Assembly: GCA_019637175.1 (NCBI GenBank)
Contig: JAHBWD010000011.1
Span: 62,001-126,000, forward strand
DNA: 64,000 nt
DNA from: Labilithrix sp.
GTDB taxonomy: Bacteria > Myxococcota_A > Polyangia > Polyangiales > Polyangiaceae
Direction: 5' to 3'
The notes below the pieces were generated by a model, which searched no databases, was not told where the DNA came from, and was given only the letters and a program-made list of their open reading frames with translations. This document shows positions 17,706 through 25,458 of the stretch, in pieces. Position numbers and translations under genes: made by a program. The first letter of the stretch is position 1. Each line of letters opens with the position of its first letter.

Positions 17706-18661
17706 ACGCTACGGTGTCGCAAGTGCAAGCGCCGCGTCCGCGCGCGAAGGTCGTCTTCCTCCTCGCGGGCGTCGCGCTCGCCGTGACGGTCGCGACCGTC
17801 GCGTGGGCGATCGCGGCGAAGCGCGCGCGCGCGCCCGAGGCCGAGGCGGCGTCCGCGCCGGTCGCGATGGCGGTGACGCCCGCGGCCGACGACGACATCA
17901 CGTGGCCGGGCGTGCTCCTCGCGCCCGCGTCCGTCGATCTCGCGCCCACCATCGACGGGCGCATCGCCGAGGTCCGCTTCAAGACGGGCGACCGCGTGGA
18001 GAAGGACGCGATCGTCGCCGTGCTCGACGATCGCCAGCACCGCGACGAGCTCGCGGTCGCCGAGGCCGGTCGTCGCGCCGCGTCGGCCGACGCGGTTCGC
18101 GCGCGCATCGAGCTCTCGCAGGCGCGCGATCGTCAGGTGCGTCGCGACGCGACCGTCAAGGTCGACGGCGAGACGCTCCAGGTCGTCTCCGCCGAAGAGG
18201 CCGCGCAAGCGCGCTTCGCCACGCAAGCGGCGGTGTCGCGCGCGGCCGCCGCGGGCGCGGGCGCGGCCGAGCGCTCGGCGCGCGCGCGCCAGCTCAAGAC
18301 CGCGCTCGCCGAGACGCAGCTCCGCGCGCCCTTCGCGGGGATCGTCGCCGCGCGTTACGGCGACGTGGGCGCGTTCGTCCGCCCCGGGCAGCCGGTGCTC
18401 CGCATCATCGCCACGTCGGATCTCCGCGTGCGCTTCGCGGTCTCCGAAGAGCAAGCGCGCAAGGTCGCGGTCGGTCACGCGATCACGGTCTCGGTCGACG
18501 AGCGCCTGCTCTCCGCCGTCGTCGAGACGGTGGCTCCCGAGGTCGAGCCCGCGTCGCGCACGGTCTTCGTCGAGGGCTCGCTCCGGGGCGCCGCCTCTGA
18601 CGGCGCCGTCGCCAGCCTCGCCGGCCGCGTCGTGCGCGTCCGGCTGGGCGCGCGGCCCTAG
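17702..18661 (+). CDS. Second periplasmic adaptor (RND/HlyD type) of the export operon
   Basis: 319 residues, ATG 17702 overlapping the exporter stop (ATGA). There is a membrane anchor near 20-38, a lipoyl half-motif (D-L-A-P-T-I-D-G-R-I-A-E-V), an Ala-rich coiled coil with Arg/Glu (about 120-200), a second lipoyl half (L-R-A-P-F-A-G-I-V-A-A-R-Y-G-D-V-G) and a beta-barrel. It looks like an RND-efflux adaptor more than like the first HlyD-type adaptor (14329-15267). Two adaptors in one exporter operon is unusual; this one may serve the same machine or a distinct one encoded elsewhere. Confidence 0.87.
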   Translation: MNATVSQVQAPRPRAKVVFLLAGVALAVTVATVAWAIAAKRARAPEAEAASAPVAMAVTPAADDDITWPGVLLAPASVDLAPTIDGRIAEVRFKTGDRVEKDAIVAVLDDRQHRDELAVAEAGRRAASADAVRARIELSQARDRQVRRDATVKVDGETLQVVSAEEAAQARFATQAAVSRAAAAGAGAAERSARARQLKTALAETQLRAPFAGIVAARYGDVGAFVRPGQPVLRIIATSDLRVRFAVSEEQARKVAVGHAITVSVDERLLSAVVETVAPEVEPASRTVFVEGSLRGAASDGAVASLAGRVVRVRLGARP

Positions 18662-18668
18662 CATCGTC

Positions 18669-18688
18669 GATCTTCCGCCCGGAAGATC
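18669..18688. terminator. Inverted repeat after export operon (9-bp arms)
   Basis: GATCTTCCG, two bases, then its exact reverse complement CGGAAGATC, starting 8 bases after the stop of the second adaptor. It can form a stable hairpin but lacks a clear T run (followed by TTGTAG). It could end transcription of the operon or be an operator for the lipoprotein gene that begins at 18707. Confidence 0.45.
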
Positions 18689-18706
18689 TTGTAGAGTCCA
18701 TGGACC

Positions 18707-19291
18707 TTGAACGTCCACGGCACCCCCACGCTCGCACGCCTCACGATCCTCTTCGCCTTCGCGGCGGCCGCGGCCGCGTGCCGTGCCGAGGGCGGGATGA
18801 ACGCGCGCTTCTCCACGTCGGGCAACGCGACCGAGTCGCGCGAGACCGAGCCGGCGGCCGAGGCTCCCGCGCCGGCGCCGCCGCAGCAACTCTCGACGCC
18901 GGCGGCTCCGCCGGCCGATGCGTGTCCGCTGACCTGCTTCGAGGCGCGCGGTCCGGTGCGCGCGTCGGTCACCGCCGAAGAGCAGACGCAGCTCCGCTCC
19001 GCGCTCGAGCCCGTGCTCGGGCGGATGCGCGGGTGCGTGTCGGCCGAAGACTGGCGCCGCCGCGGCTCTCCGGTGATTCACCTCCGCATCGCGCCGGGCG
19101 GTGAGCTCGCCGAGCTCGGCGTCGATCCGCACCACGGGCTCGCGTCGAGCTGCTTCGAAGACGCGGCCAAGGGCGCGTCGCCGGGCCTGAGCCTCCCCGG
19201 CCGCAAGGCGGTGCGCTGCGCCGAGCGCTGCGTGCGGAGCGACGAGGGGCGTCCCCGGCGCGGCCGCGGCCGGCGCGGCGGCAACGGCTGA
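18707..19291 (+). CDS. Putative lipoprotein with paired-cysteine C-terminal domain
   Basis: 194 residues from a TTG start at 18707. It has a signal sequence with lipobox A-A-A-C (Cys at about 25), a Pro/Ala-rich spacer, and a C-terminal domain of about 110 residues. That domain has C-P-L-T-C at its start, M-R-G-C, then a P-V-I-H-L-R-I-A-P-G-G-E-L segment, and V-R-C-A-E-R-C near the end. The same arrangement of cysteines and the same R-C-x-x-R-C ending occur in the lipoproteins at 50900-51751 and 58630-59472, so I treat the three as one family. Function unknown. Confidence 0.75.
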   Translation: MNVHGTPTLARLTILFAFAAAAAACRAEGGMNARFSTSGNATESRETEPAAEAPAPAPPQQLSTPAAPPADACPLTCFEARGPVRASVTAEEQTQLRSALEPVLGRMRGCVSAEDWRRRGSPVIHLRIAPGGELAELGVDPHHGLASSCFEDAAKGASPGLSLPGRKAVRCAERCVRSDEGRPRRGRGRRGGNG

Positions 19292-19354
19292 GCCGCCCGC
19301 GATCCTTTACATCTCAATGATTCGGGCCTAAGTCTCCCGGCCGGAGGACGGCTC

Positions 19355-19753
19355 ATGGGTCACAAGGTCATCCACCCGTCGCACTTTCCGAAGCCGCGCG
19401 GGTACACGAACGGCATCCTCGCCGAGGGCCGCACGCTCCACATCGCCGGGCAGATCGCGTGGGACAAAGACGCGCGCATCGTCAGCCCCGACTTCGCGGT
19501 CCAGTTCCTCCAGGCGCTCGACAACGTCATCGCGGTCGTGCGCGAAGCGGGCGGCGCCACGGAGCACATCGTGAAGCTGCTCGTCTTCGTCACCGATCTC
19601 GACGCCTACCGCGCGGCGACGCTCGCGATCGGCGAGGGCTGGCGCGGGCGCATGGGCAAGTACTACCCGGCCATGAGCCTCGTGAAGGTCTCCGGCCTCC
19701 TCGAGCCCGGCGCGCTCGTCGAGATCGAGGGCGTCGCGGTGCTCCCGTCCTGA
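19355..19753 (+). CDS. RidA/YjgF-family protein lacking the catalytic arginine
   Basis: 132 residues from ATG 19355, with a strong ribosome binding site (GGAGGA, 6 bases before). The family fold is clear: N-G-I-L-A-E-G-R-T-L-H-I-A-G-Q-I, then the D-N-V-I-A-V-V helix, then V-E-I-E-G-V-A-V at the end. RidA imine deaminases have an arginine in the A-R-S-x-V-E-V strand; here that strand reads A-M-S-L-V-K-V. Canonical 2-aminoacrylate deaminase activity is therefore unlikely. It is the first gene of a unit with the MarR regulator and acyl-CoA enzymes, so it may act on an intermediate of that pathway. Confidence 0.88.
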   Translation: MGHKVIHPSHFPKPRGYTNGILAEGRTLHIAGQIAWDKDARIVSPDFAVQFLQALDNVIAVVREAGGATEHIVKLLVFVTDLDAYRAATLAIGEGWRGRMGKYYPAMSLVKVSGLLEPGALVEIEGVAVLPS

Positions 19754-19757
19754 TCGG

Positions 19758-20297
19758 ATGGCGTCGCTCGCTCCCGTCTCGCCCGGAGAGTCTGCCGTCG
19801 GGGATCACGAAGCGCGTTCGGTCAGCCTCTGGTTCCGGCTGCTCTCGTGTCACGCCTTGATGCTGGCCGAGCTCCGACGCGAGCTCGAGGATCGCATCAC
19901 GCTCGCGCGCTTCGATCTCCTCGCGAGCCTCCACCGCGAAGACGGCCAGACGCTCGCGGCGCTGAGCCGCGCGCTCCTCGTCACCGCGGGCAACCTCACC
20001 GGCCTCGTCGATCGCGCCGAGCGCGACGGCGTCGTCGAGCGCCGTCCGGATCCGAACGATCGCCGCCTCGCGCGCGTCTGGCTCACGTCGCGCGGCCGCG
20101 CGCTCATCCGCGATCTGCTCCCGGCGCACGGGCGCCTCGTCCACGAGCTCTTGCGCGGGCTCCCCGCGCGCGAGCGGCGCGATCTGCGCAACCTCTTGGG
20201 TGGGCTGCGCCAGCACCTGCGCGAAAAGCCGGAGAGGCCTGAGAAGTCGGAGAAGTCGGAGAAGTCGGAAAAGCGAACGAAGAGGAAGACGGCATGA
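19758..20297 (+). CDS. MarR-family transcriptional regulator
   Basis: 179 residues. The winged helix-turn-helix lies at about 62-112 (T-L-A-A-L-S-R-A-L-L-V-T-A-G-N-L-T, with the recognition helix near 74-88) and the wing has D-P-N-D-R-R at 98-103, the standard MarR pattern. The C-terminus is a charged low-complexity tail with three exact E-K-S repeats. MarR proteins respond to small aromatic or acyl-CoA ligands, which fits its place inside an acyl-CoA catabolic operon. It probably controls its own operon. The stop overlaps the next start (ATGA). Confidence 0.92.
   Translation: MASLAPVSPGESAVGDHEARSVSLWFRLLSCHALMLAELRRELEDRITLARFDLLASLHREDGQTLAALSRALLVTAGNLTGLVDRAERDGVVERRPDPNDRRLARVWLTSRGRALIRDLLPAHGRLVHELLRGLPARERRDLRNLLGGLRQHLREKPERPEKSEKSEKSEKRTKRKTA
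20241..20267 (+). repeat. Three tandem copies of a 9-bp unit inside the MarR gene
   Basis: GAGAAGTCG is repeated exactly three times in the MarR coding sequence, encoding Glu-Lys-Ser each time, with a degenerate fourth copy after it. Such units can change in number by slippage without breaking the frame. Confidence 0.8.
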
Positions 20298-21139
20298 CCA
20301 TCCAGGCGAAGACGTTCCGCTACGAGCTCGCGCCTTCGGGCGTCGCCACGATCACGCTCACGCGTCCCGACACGCTCAACTCGCTCACCTTCGAAGTCTA
20401 CGAAGAGCTCTCGGGCACCTTCGCCGCGCTCGATCGCGAAGACGCGGTGCGCGCCGTGCTCGTCACCGGAGAGGGCCGCGCGTTCTGCTCGGGCGGCGAC
20501 GTCAACGCGATCATCGGCGAGCTGTTCGCCCGCGACATGAAGGGGCTCCTCGCGTTCACGCGCGTCACCGGCGCGCTCATCCGCAACATCCGCGCGCTCC
20601 GCCGTCCGGTGGTCGCGGCGGTCAACGGCACCGCCGTCGGCGCCGGCGCGGTGATGGCGCTCGCGTGCGACTTCCGCGTCGCGAGCGCGACGGCGAAGTT
20701 CGGCTTCATCTTCCCCCGCGTCGGGCTCTCTGGCGCCGACATGGGCGCGGCGTATCTCTTGCCTCGCGTCGTCGGGCTCGCGCGCGCGAACGAGCTGCTC
20801 TTCCTCGGCGACGTCATCGGCGCGGAGGAGGCCCTGCGCATCGGCCTCGTGAGCCGCGTCGTCGCGGCCGACGCGTGCGTCGCCGAGGCGCGCGCGCTCG
20901 CCGAGCGGCTCGCTTCGGGCCCGGCGTTCGCCCACGCGATGACCAAGCAGATGCTCGAGAGCGAGCACCTGATGAGCCTCGATCAGGCGATCGAAGCCGA
21001 AGCGCAGGCGCAGGCGATCTGCATGCAGCACCCCGATTTTCGCGCGGCTCACGACGCCTGGGTCGCGAAGAAGCCGGTGACGTTCGAAGGCTCGAGCGTT
21101 CCTTTCATTGCGTCGCCCGCAAAAGCCGCTACGAGCTGA
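20294..21139 (+). CDS. Enoyl-CoA hydratase/isomerase family protein
   Basis: 281 residues of crotonase fold. The CoA-binding segment F-C-S-G-G-D-V-N, the oxyanion-hole segment N-G-T-A-V-G-A-G-A and the A-C-D-F-R-V-A-S strand are clear. The two catalytic glutamates of classical hydratases are not obvious: the first position reads V in G-A-G-A-V-M, and the second region reads P-R-V-G-L-S-G-A-D-M-G. The enzyme may therefore be a specialised crotonase such as a hydrolase or isomerase acting on an aromatic or cyclic acyl-CoA. It sits between the regulator and an acyl-CoA dehydrogenase. Confidence 0.88.
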   Translation: MTIQAKTFRYELAPSGVATITLTRPDTLNSLTFEVYEELSGTFAALDREDAVRAVLVTGEGRAFCSGGDVNAIIGELFARDMKGLLAFTRVTGALIRNIRALRRPVVAAVNGTAVGAGAVMALACDFRVASATAKFGFIFPRVGLSGADMGAAYLLPRVVGLARANELLFLGDVIGAEEALRIGLVSRVVAADACVAEARALAERLASGPAFAHAMTKQMLESEHLMSLDQAIEAEAQAQAICMQHPDFRAAHDAWVAKKPVTFEGSSVPFIASPAKAATS

Positions 21140-21142
21140 TCG

Positions 21143-22321
21143 ATGTCCGCGAAGATCCGCGCTTCATGGTCGGCGCTGCCGATGTTCTTCGACGAGCCGC
21201 ACCGCGCGCTCGGTGAGGAGTGCGATCGCGTCTTCTCCGACGCCGACGTCGAGCTCCACGATCCCGCGCGCGTCATCCCGCGGCTCGGCGAGCTCGGCAC
21301 GCTCCGGCTCCTCGTCCCCGCGAAGCAAGGCGGCGCCGCGTGGGGCAAGGGCGGCGAGCGCGTCGACGTCCGCGCGCTCGCGATCGCGCGCGAAGCGATC
21401 GCCTACGTCTCGCCGCTCGCCGACTCGATCTTCGCCGTGCAGGGCCTCGGCTCGCACCCCATCTTGCTCGCGGGCGAAGGCGAGCGACGCGCGTCGATCC
21501 TCGCCGAGGTCGTCGCCGGAGCGCGCGTGTGCGCGTTCGCGCTCACGGAGCCCGAGGCCGGCAGCGACGTCGCGTCGATGCGCACCGTCGCGCGCCGCGA
21601 AGGCGGCGCGTTCGTCCTCGACGGCGAGAAGGTCTTCATCTCCAACGTCGGCATCGCGCATCACTACGTCGTCTTCGCCAACGCCGATCCAGAGAAGGGC
21701 AAGAAGGGGATCAGCGCGTTCCTCGTCGACGCCAAGGCCGAGGGCCTCTTCACCGAGCCGATCGCGATGAGCGTCGATCACCCGCTCGGTCGCGTGCAGC
21801 TCCGCGGCTGCAAGGTCCCGGAGAGCGCGCTCCTCGGCGAGATCGGCCACGGGCTCCGCCTCGCGCTGGGCACGCTCGACGTCTTCCGCACCTCGGTCGG
21901 CGCCGCCGCCGTCGGCATGGCGCGCCGCGCGCTCGACGAGGCGATCGCGCGCACCACCTCGCGCAAGCAGTTCGGAAAGTCGCTCGCCGAGTTCCAGCTC
22001 ACCCAGGCCGCGCTCGCCGACATGGCGACCGAGCTCGACGCCGCGCGCCTCCTCGTGCTCCGCGCGGCGTGGGAGAAGGATCGCGGCGACGTCGATCGGC
22101 GCACGAGCTCCGTCAGCGTCGCGATGGCCAAGATGTACGCGACCGAGGCGGCGCAGCGGATCATCGATCGCGCGGTGCAGCTCTTCGGCGGCCTCGGCGT
22201 CACCGATCGCTGCGTCGTCGACCGTCTGTATCGCGAGATCCGCCCGCTCCGGATCTACGAGGGCACGACCGAGATCCAGAAGCTGATCATCGGCGACGCC
22301 CTCGTGACGCCCGACGCATGA
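21143..22321 (+). CDS. Acyl-CoA dehydrogenase family protein
   Basis: 392 residues. The FAD/acyl binding strand [14 protein letters not shown], the [12 protein letters not shown] segment and the C-terminal catalytic-glutamate motif [10 protein letters not shown] are all present, so it is probably active. A later ATG at 21182 would remove the first 13 residues. It introduces a double bond into an acyl-CoA and passes electrons to ETF. It is in one operon with the crotonase (3 bases apart) and the flavin oxidoreductase (ATGA overlap). Confidence 0.92.
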   Translation: MSAKIRASWSALPMFFDEPHRALGEECDRVFSDADVELHDPARVIPRLGELGTLRLLVPAKQGGAAWGKGGERVDVRALAIAREAIAYVSPLADSIFAVQGLGSHPILLAGEGERRASILAEVVAGARVCAFALTEPEAGSDVASMRTVARREGGAFVLDGEKVFISNVGIAHHYVVFANADPEKGKKGISAFLVDAKAEGLFTEPIAMSVDHPLGRVQLRGCKVPESALLGEIGHGLRLALGTLDVFRTSVGAAAVGMARRALDEAIARTTSRKQFGKSLAEFQLTQAALADMATELDAARLLVLRAAWEKDRGDVDRRTSSVSVAMAKMYATEAAQRIIDRAVQLFGGLGVTDRCVVDRLYREIRPLRIYEGTTEIQKLIIGDALVTPDA

Positions 22322-23751
22322 GCCCGCTGTTCGCGCCCTTTCGCATCCGCGGCATGACGTTGCCGAACCGGCTCGTGCTGCCGGCGATGGTCACGCGTCT
22401 CTCGGGCGAAGACGGGATCGTCAACGACGACATTCGTGCACGTTACACGCGTTTCTCCAAGGGCGGCGTCGGCCTCGTCGTCGTCGAGGCGATGGCGGTG
22501 CACTCCGCCAAGAGCGGGCCGCTCCTCAGGATCTCGTCCGACGACTTCGCGCCGGGCTTGTCGGATCTCCGAAAGCGCGTCCACGACGCGGGGCCGTCGA
22601 AGGTCGTCCCGCAGATCATCCACTTCCTCAAGATCGCGCGCTCGGGCTGGCGGCAGACGGTCGACATGCTCTCGCGCGAGGAGATCGACGGCATCGTCGA
22701 CGCCTACGGCGCCGCGGCGGTGCGCGCGCGCGCGTGCGGCTTCGACGGCGTCGAGCTCCACATGGCGCACGCGTACACGCTCTCGTCGTTTCTCTCGCGG
22801 CTCAACCCGCGCAAGGACGAGTACGGCGGCTCGCTGGCGAACCGCTTGCGCCTCCCGCTCCGCGTGATGAAGCGCGTGCGCGCCGAGGTCGGCGACGACT
22901 TCGCCGTCGGCGTGCGCTTCCTCGGCGAGGAGTGCATTCGCAACGGCTACACGATCGTCGACGCGGGGCCGATCGCGATCGAGCTCGCGCGCGCCGGCGC
23001 CGATTACATCTCGCTCTCCGCCGGCGGCAAGTTCGAGGACGCGCGCTCCATCCCCGGCGAGCCGCTCTATCCCTACACCGGATATTCGGGCGACCGCTGC
23101 ATGCCCGGCGCGGCGTATCCCGACGGCGCGAACCTCCACATTCCCGAGGCGGTGCGCGGCGCGCTCCGGCGAGCGGGCTTCGAAACGCCGGTGATCGCGG
23201 TCGGCAAGATCCCGACGCGCGAGCTCGCGGAGAGCGTGATCGCGCGCGGCCAGGGCGATCTCGTGGGCATGGCGCGCGCGCTCCTCGCCGATCCGGATCT
23301 GCCGAAGAAGTGGGCGCGCGGGCACGACGACCGCGTCGTGCGCTGCCTCTACGGCAACGTGTGCAAGCAGCTCGACGAGAACTTCAGGCGCGTCGACTGC
23401 ACGCTGTGGCCGAAGAAGCTCGGGCAAGCGCCCGAGAGCGACGACGAGGTGCCGCCTGCGTGGCCCGAGAGCGGCTCGTGCCTGACGGCGGAGCACAAGG
23501 AAGGGCGCGTGCTCTTGCGCTGGAAGGCCGCGACCGACAACGAAGCGATGTACGGCTACCAGGTCTTCCGCGCGGAGGGCGGCCTCTTGGTGCACCACGC
23601 GAGCGTGCGCGCGCGCTCCGAGCGCTACGAAGACGCGCGCGTCACGCCCGGCGCGACCTACCGCTACGCCGTTCGCCCTTACGATCTCGCGGGCAACCGC
23701 GGCCCGATGAGCCCGACGATCGAGGTCTCGGTCCCGCCCCACGCCTCATGA
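22318..23751 (+). CDS. Old-yellow-enzyme-type flavin oxidoreductase fused to a fibronectin-III-like domain
   Basis: 477 residues. Residues 1-350 are an OYE-type TIM barrel: P-F-R-I-R-G-M-T-L-P-N-R-L near the start, the His148/His151 pair in H-M-A-H-A-Y-T-L, and D-E-Y-G-G-S-L-A-N-R at 167-176. Near 345-370 a cysteine cluster (C-L-Y-G-N-V-C and D-C-T-L-W) follows the barrel. The last 90 residues (about 387-475) read as a fibronectin-III-like fold: R-V-L-L-R-W-K-A-A, Y-G-Y-Q-V-F-R, and T-Y-R-Y-A-V-R-P-Y-D-L-A-G-N-R. That fusion is unusual on a cytoplasmic redox enzyme. The stop abuts that of the opposite-strand gene at a shared TCATGA. Confidence 0.9.
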   Translation: MSPLFAPFRIRGMTLPNRLVLPAMVTRLSGEDGIVNDDIRARYTRFSKGGVGLVVVEAMAVHSAKSGPLLRISSDDFAPGLSDLRKRVHDAGPSKVVPQIIHFLKIARSGWRQTVDMLSREEIDGIVDAYGAAAVRARACGFDGVELHMAHAYTLSSFLSRLNPRKDEYGGSLANRLRLPLRVMKRVRAEVGDDFAVGVRFLGEECIRNGYTIVDAGPIAIELARAGADYISLSAGGKFEDARSIPGEPLYPYTGYSGDRCMPGAAYPDGANLHIPEAVRGALRRAGFETPVIAVGKIPTRELAESVIARGQGDLVGMARALLADPDLPKKWARGHDDRVVRCLYGNVCKQLDENFRRVDCTLWPKKLGQAPESDDEVPPAWPESGSCLTAEHKEGRVLLRWKAATDNEAMYGYQVFRAEGGLLVHHASVRARSERYEDARVTPGATYRYAVRPYDLAGNRGPMSPTIEVSVPPHAS

Positions 23752-24291
23752 GCGCGGAGCACGGTTGGCGTCGAAGTCTGCCGCGATCCGTTCGAGGACT
23801 CTCGCGCGCACCTCGGGGACGACCGACATGCCCTCGAGGCGCGCGGTCAGCGTGGCGCGCTCCACGAGAGCGTGCTCGACCGCGGCGCTCGTGAAGCGTC
23901 GATCCTTGTCGCGATCGGCGACATACTTCGACAGCAGGAGATCATGTATCTCGAGGCAGAGCCCGCGCGCGCCACGCGTGTTCGCGTTCTCGATCACCAC
24001 GAGGCGCTGTTCCCACCCGAGAGGGAGCACGGCCGTCTCCGGCCCCACGCCTTGCGCGTAGTAACCGAACGTCTCGTGGAACGGGGAGAGCTCTCCGATC
24101 GAGCCGTCGACGAGATCGCTCCGCTCCGGGTGGTTCTTCGGATAGACGTCGGCCTCGTTCGAGACCGTGAGCGCCGCGGGCGCGTCAGGAAACTGCCCCA
24201 GCACGGACTGGCTGCCGATGACGATGATCTCGTCGTCCTCGGCGATCGTCGCCGCGGCGCGGATGATGTGCTCGAGCTGCGCGCGCGTCAC
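23746..24291 (-). CDS. Nucleotidyltransferase of DUF6036 type (toxin-like partner)
   Basis: 181 residues from GTG 24291, which overlaps the stop of the upstream gene (GTGA). The N-terminal part holds I-I-V-I-G-S-Q-S-V-L-G (residues 22-32) and S-N-E-A-D-V-Y-P (44-51), the G-S and D-x-Y elements of a minimal nucleotidyltransferase. A conserved helical C-terminal half with D-L-L-L-S-K-Y-V-A-D-R-D-K-D follows. Such proteins occur as pairs with a small upstream protein and are suspected toxins of the nucleotidyltransferase type. The longer frame upstream is the antisense extension of its partner gene and is not used. It is convergent with the flavin oxidoreductase gene. Confidence 0.75.
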   Translation of the reverse strand: MTRAQLEHIIRAAATIAEDDEIIVIGSQSVLGQFPDAPAALTVSNEADVYPKNHPERSDLVDGSIGELSPFHETFGYYAQGVGPETAVLPLGWEQRLVVIENANTRGARGLCLEIHDLLLSKYVADRDKDRRFTSAAVEHALVERATLTARLEGMSVVPEVRARVLERIAADFDANRAPRS

Positions 24292-24602
24292 TTCGGAGCC
24301 TCGTTGCGCCGCAAGATGCGCCAGCGCTCGCGCGGGTCGAGCGCGCCCGCGAAGGGGGAGGCCTGCCGGAGCTCCCGACTCCGTTCGGTGTCGCTCTCGA
24401 GGAAGGCGATCAGCGCATCGGGAGGACTGTCGAGCACCTCGAGCCACGCGTCGCAGTAGTGGGGGTGGGTCGTCCCCGCTGCGCGCCACGCGAGGACTCG
24501 CTCGCGAGCGCTTCGCACGATGCCGGCATCGGCGCGGATCTTCTCCGCGACGGCGCGGTGGAGCGCGCGGCTCCGCTCCTCGGTTCGGTCGACGCGGCTC
24601 AC
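24288..24602 (-). CDS. Small protein partner of the DUF6036 nucleotidyltransferase (antitoxin-like)
   Basis: 104 residues from GTG 24602 (V-S-R-V-D-R-T-E-E-R-S-R-A-L-H), a helical protein rich in Arg/Glu. The N-terminal half looks like a charged helix pair; the middle has H-P-H-Y-C-D-A-W; the end has R-W-R-I-L-R-R. No name can be given. The GTGA overlap with the nucleotidyltransferase gene shows coupling, as expected for a toxin-antitoxin pair with the small protein first. A perfect 8-bp inverted repeat lies 29-47 bases upstream. Confidence 0.65.
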   Translation of the reverse strand: MSRVDRTEERSRALHRAVAEKIRADAGIVRSARERVLAWRAAGTTHPHYCDAWLEVLDSPPDALIAFLESDTERSRELRQASPFAGALDPRERWRILRRNEAPK

Positions 24603-24630
24603 AGCGTGAAGAATAGCGCGGCGGCGGCGC

Positions 24631-24649
24631 GCCGGCACATCGTGCCGGC
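24631..24649. promoter_or_regulatory. Inverted repeat between channel gene and nucleotidyltransferase pair
   Basis: GCCGGCAC, ATC, then the exact reverse complement GTGCCGGC. It lies 5 bases after the stop of the channel gene and 29 bases upstream of the GTG of the small antitoxin-like gene, both on the minus strand. It may end the channel transcript, or be the operator of the pair. There is no T run. Confidence 0.45.
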
Positions 24650-24654
24650 TTCAG

Positions 24655-25353
24655 TCACAGGGTCGACGGATGGACGACCGGCTCGCGGACGACGCCCGAC
24701 ACGCGTCGGCGGTCGTACCACGACTGCATGATGCGCGCGGCGATGTCGCGTCCGCCGAAGCCGAACGCGATGGCGCTCGCGACGGCCATGGCGCCGAGCG
24801 TGAGGACGAACGCGGCGTTGACGATCTCGGGCGCGATCTGCAGCTCGCGCAGCGCCATGAAGGCGCCCACCGCGAGGATGGCGCCGCGCACGAGCGACGG
24901 CAGCATCCGGATCTGCTCGATCTCACCGCCGTTCTCCGCCTGGCGACGGAACAGGCGATCGCGGACGAAGTTGCCCACGTAGAGCGCCGCGCCGAAGACC
25001 ACGACCGCCGCGATGATGTGCGGCACGTAGGCGATGAAGGCGGCGATGCCGAGCGCGACGAACCCGAGGTTCCAGGCGCGCGAGGCTTGCATGATCGCCA
25101 CGAGCATGACGATCGCGAACACCGCCGAGCCGAGGACGCGCGAGCCCTTGTGGGGCTCGGTCGCGCTGGCGACGCCCAGCCTCTCCGTCAGCCGATCGAA
25201 GCCGAGCCGATGGGCGAGCGCGCGGGTCACGCGCCGCAAGATCAGCGCGACGATGTAGCCGAGGATGAGGATGACGATGCCGGCGATCAGGTTCGGGAGA
25301 AACGCCACGAGCCCGTCGAACGCCGTGGTCAGCCAGTGGATGGTCCAGTTCAT
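24655..25353 (-). CDS. Small-conductance mechanosensitive channel-like membrane protein
   Basis: 232 residues from ATG 25353, with a GGAGG ribosome binding site upstream; a longer frame is possible but lacks that support. The start M-N-W-T-I-H-W-L-T-T-A-F leads to a helix with L-P-N-L-I-A-G-I-V-I-L-I-L-G-Y, the conserved TM-helix repeat of bacterial MscS-like proteins. That repeat returns later as M-L-P-S-L-V-R-G-A-I-L-A-V-G, and the end has A-I-A-F-G-F-G-G-R-D-I-A. The cytoplasmic MscS beta domain is short or missing, so gating may need partners. Envelope osmotic protection is the likely role. Confidence 0.83.
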   Translation of the reverse strand: MNWTIHWLTTAFDGLVAFLPNLIAGIVILILGYIVALILRRVTRALAHRLGFDRLTERLGVASATEPHKGSRVLGSAVFAIVMLVAIMQASRAWNLGFVALGIAAFIAYVPHIIAAVVVFGAALYVGNFVRDRLFRRQAENGGEIEQIRMLPSLVRGAILAVGAFMALRELQIAPEIVNAAFVLTLGAMAVASAIAFGFGGRDIAARIMQSWYDRRRVSGVVREPVVHPSTL

Positions 25354-25458
25354 CGAGGTCGCCTCCGCTTCGAGCGAACGCAACCCGTATGCCGCGGGCG
25401 CACGAGGTCGCGAGGCGCCGCTCGCGCCGAACGGACAGCGCGAGCGGCGCGACGGCGA

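Noticed and set aside
19306..19334. Sigma-70-like promoter (TTTACA, 17 bases, TAAGTC) ahead of the RidA-like gene
   Set aside because: The -10 box matches the consensus in too few positions to call it; only the ribosome binding site at 19343-19348 is convincing.
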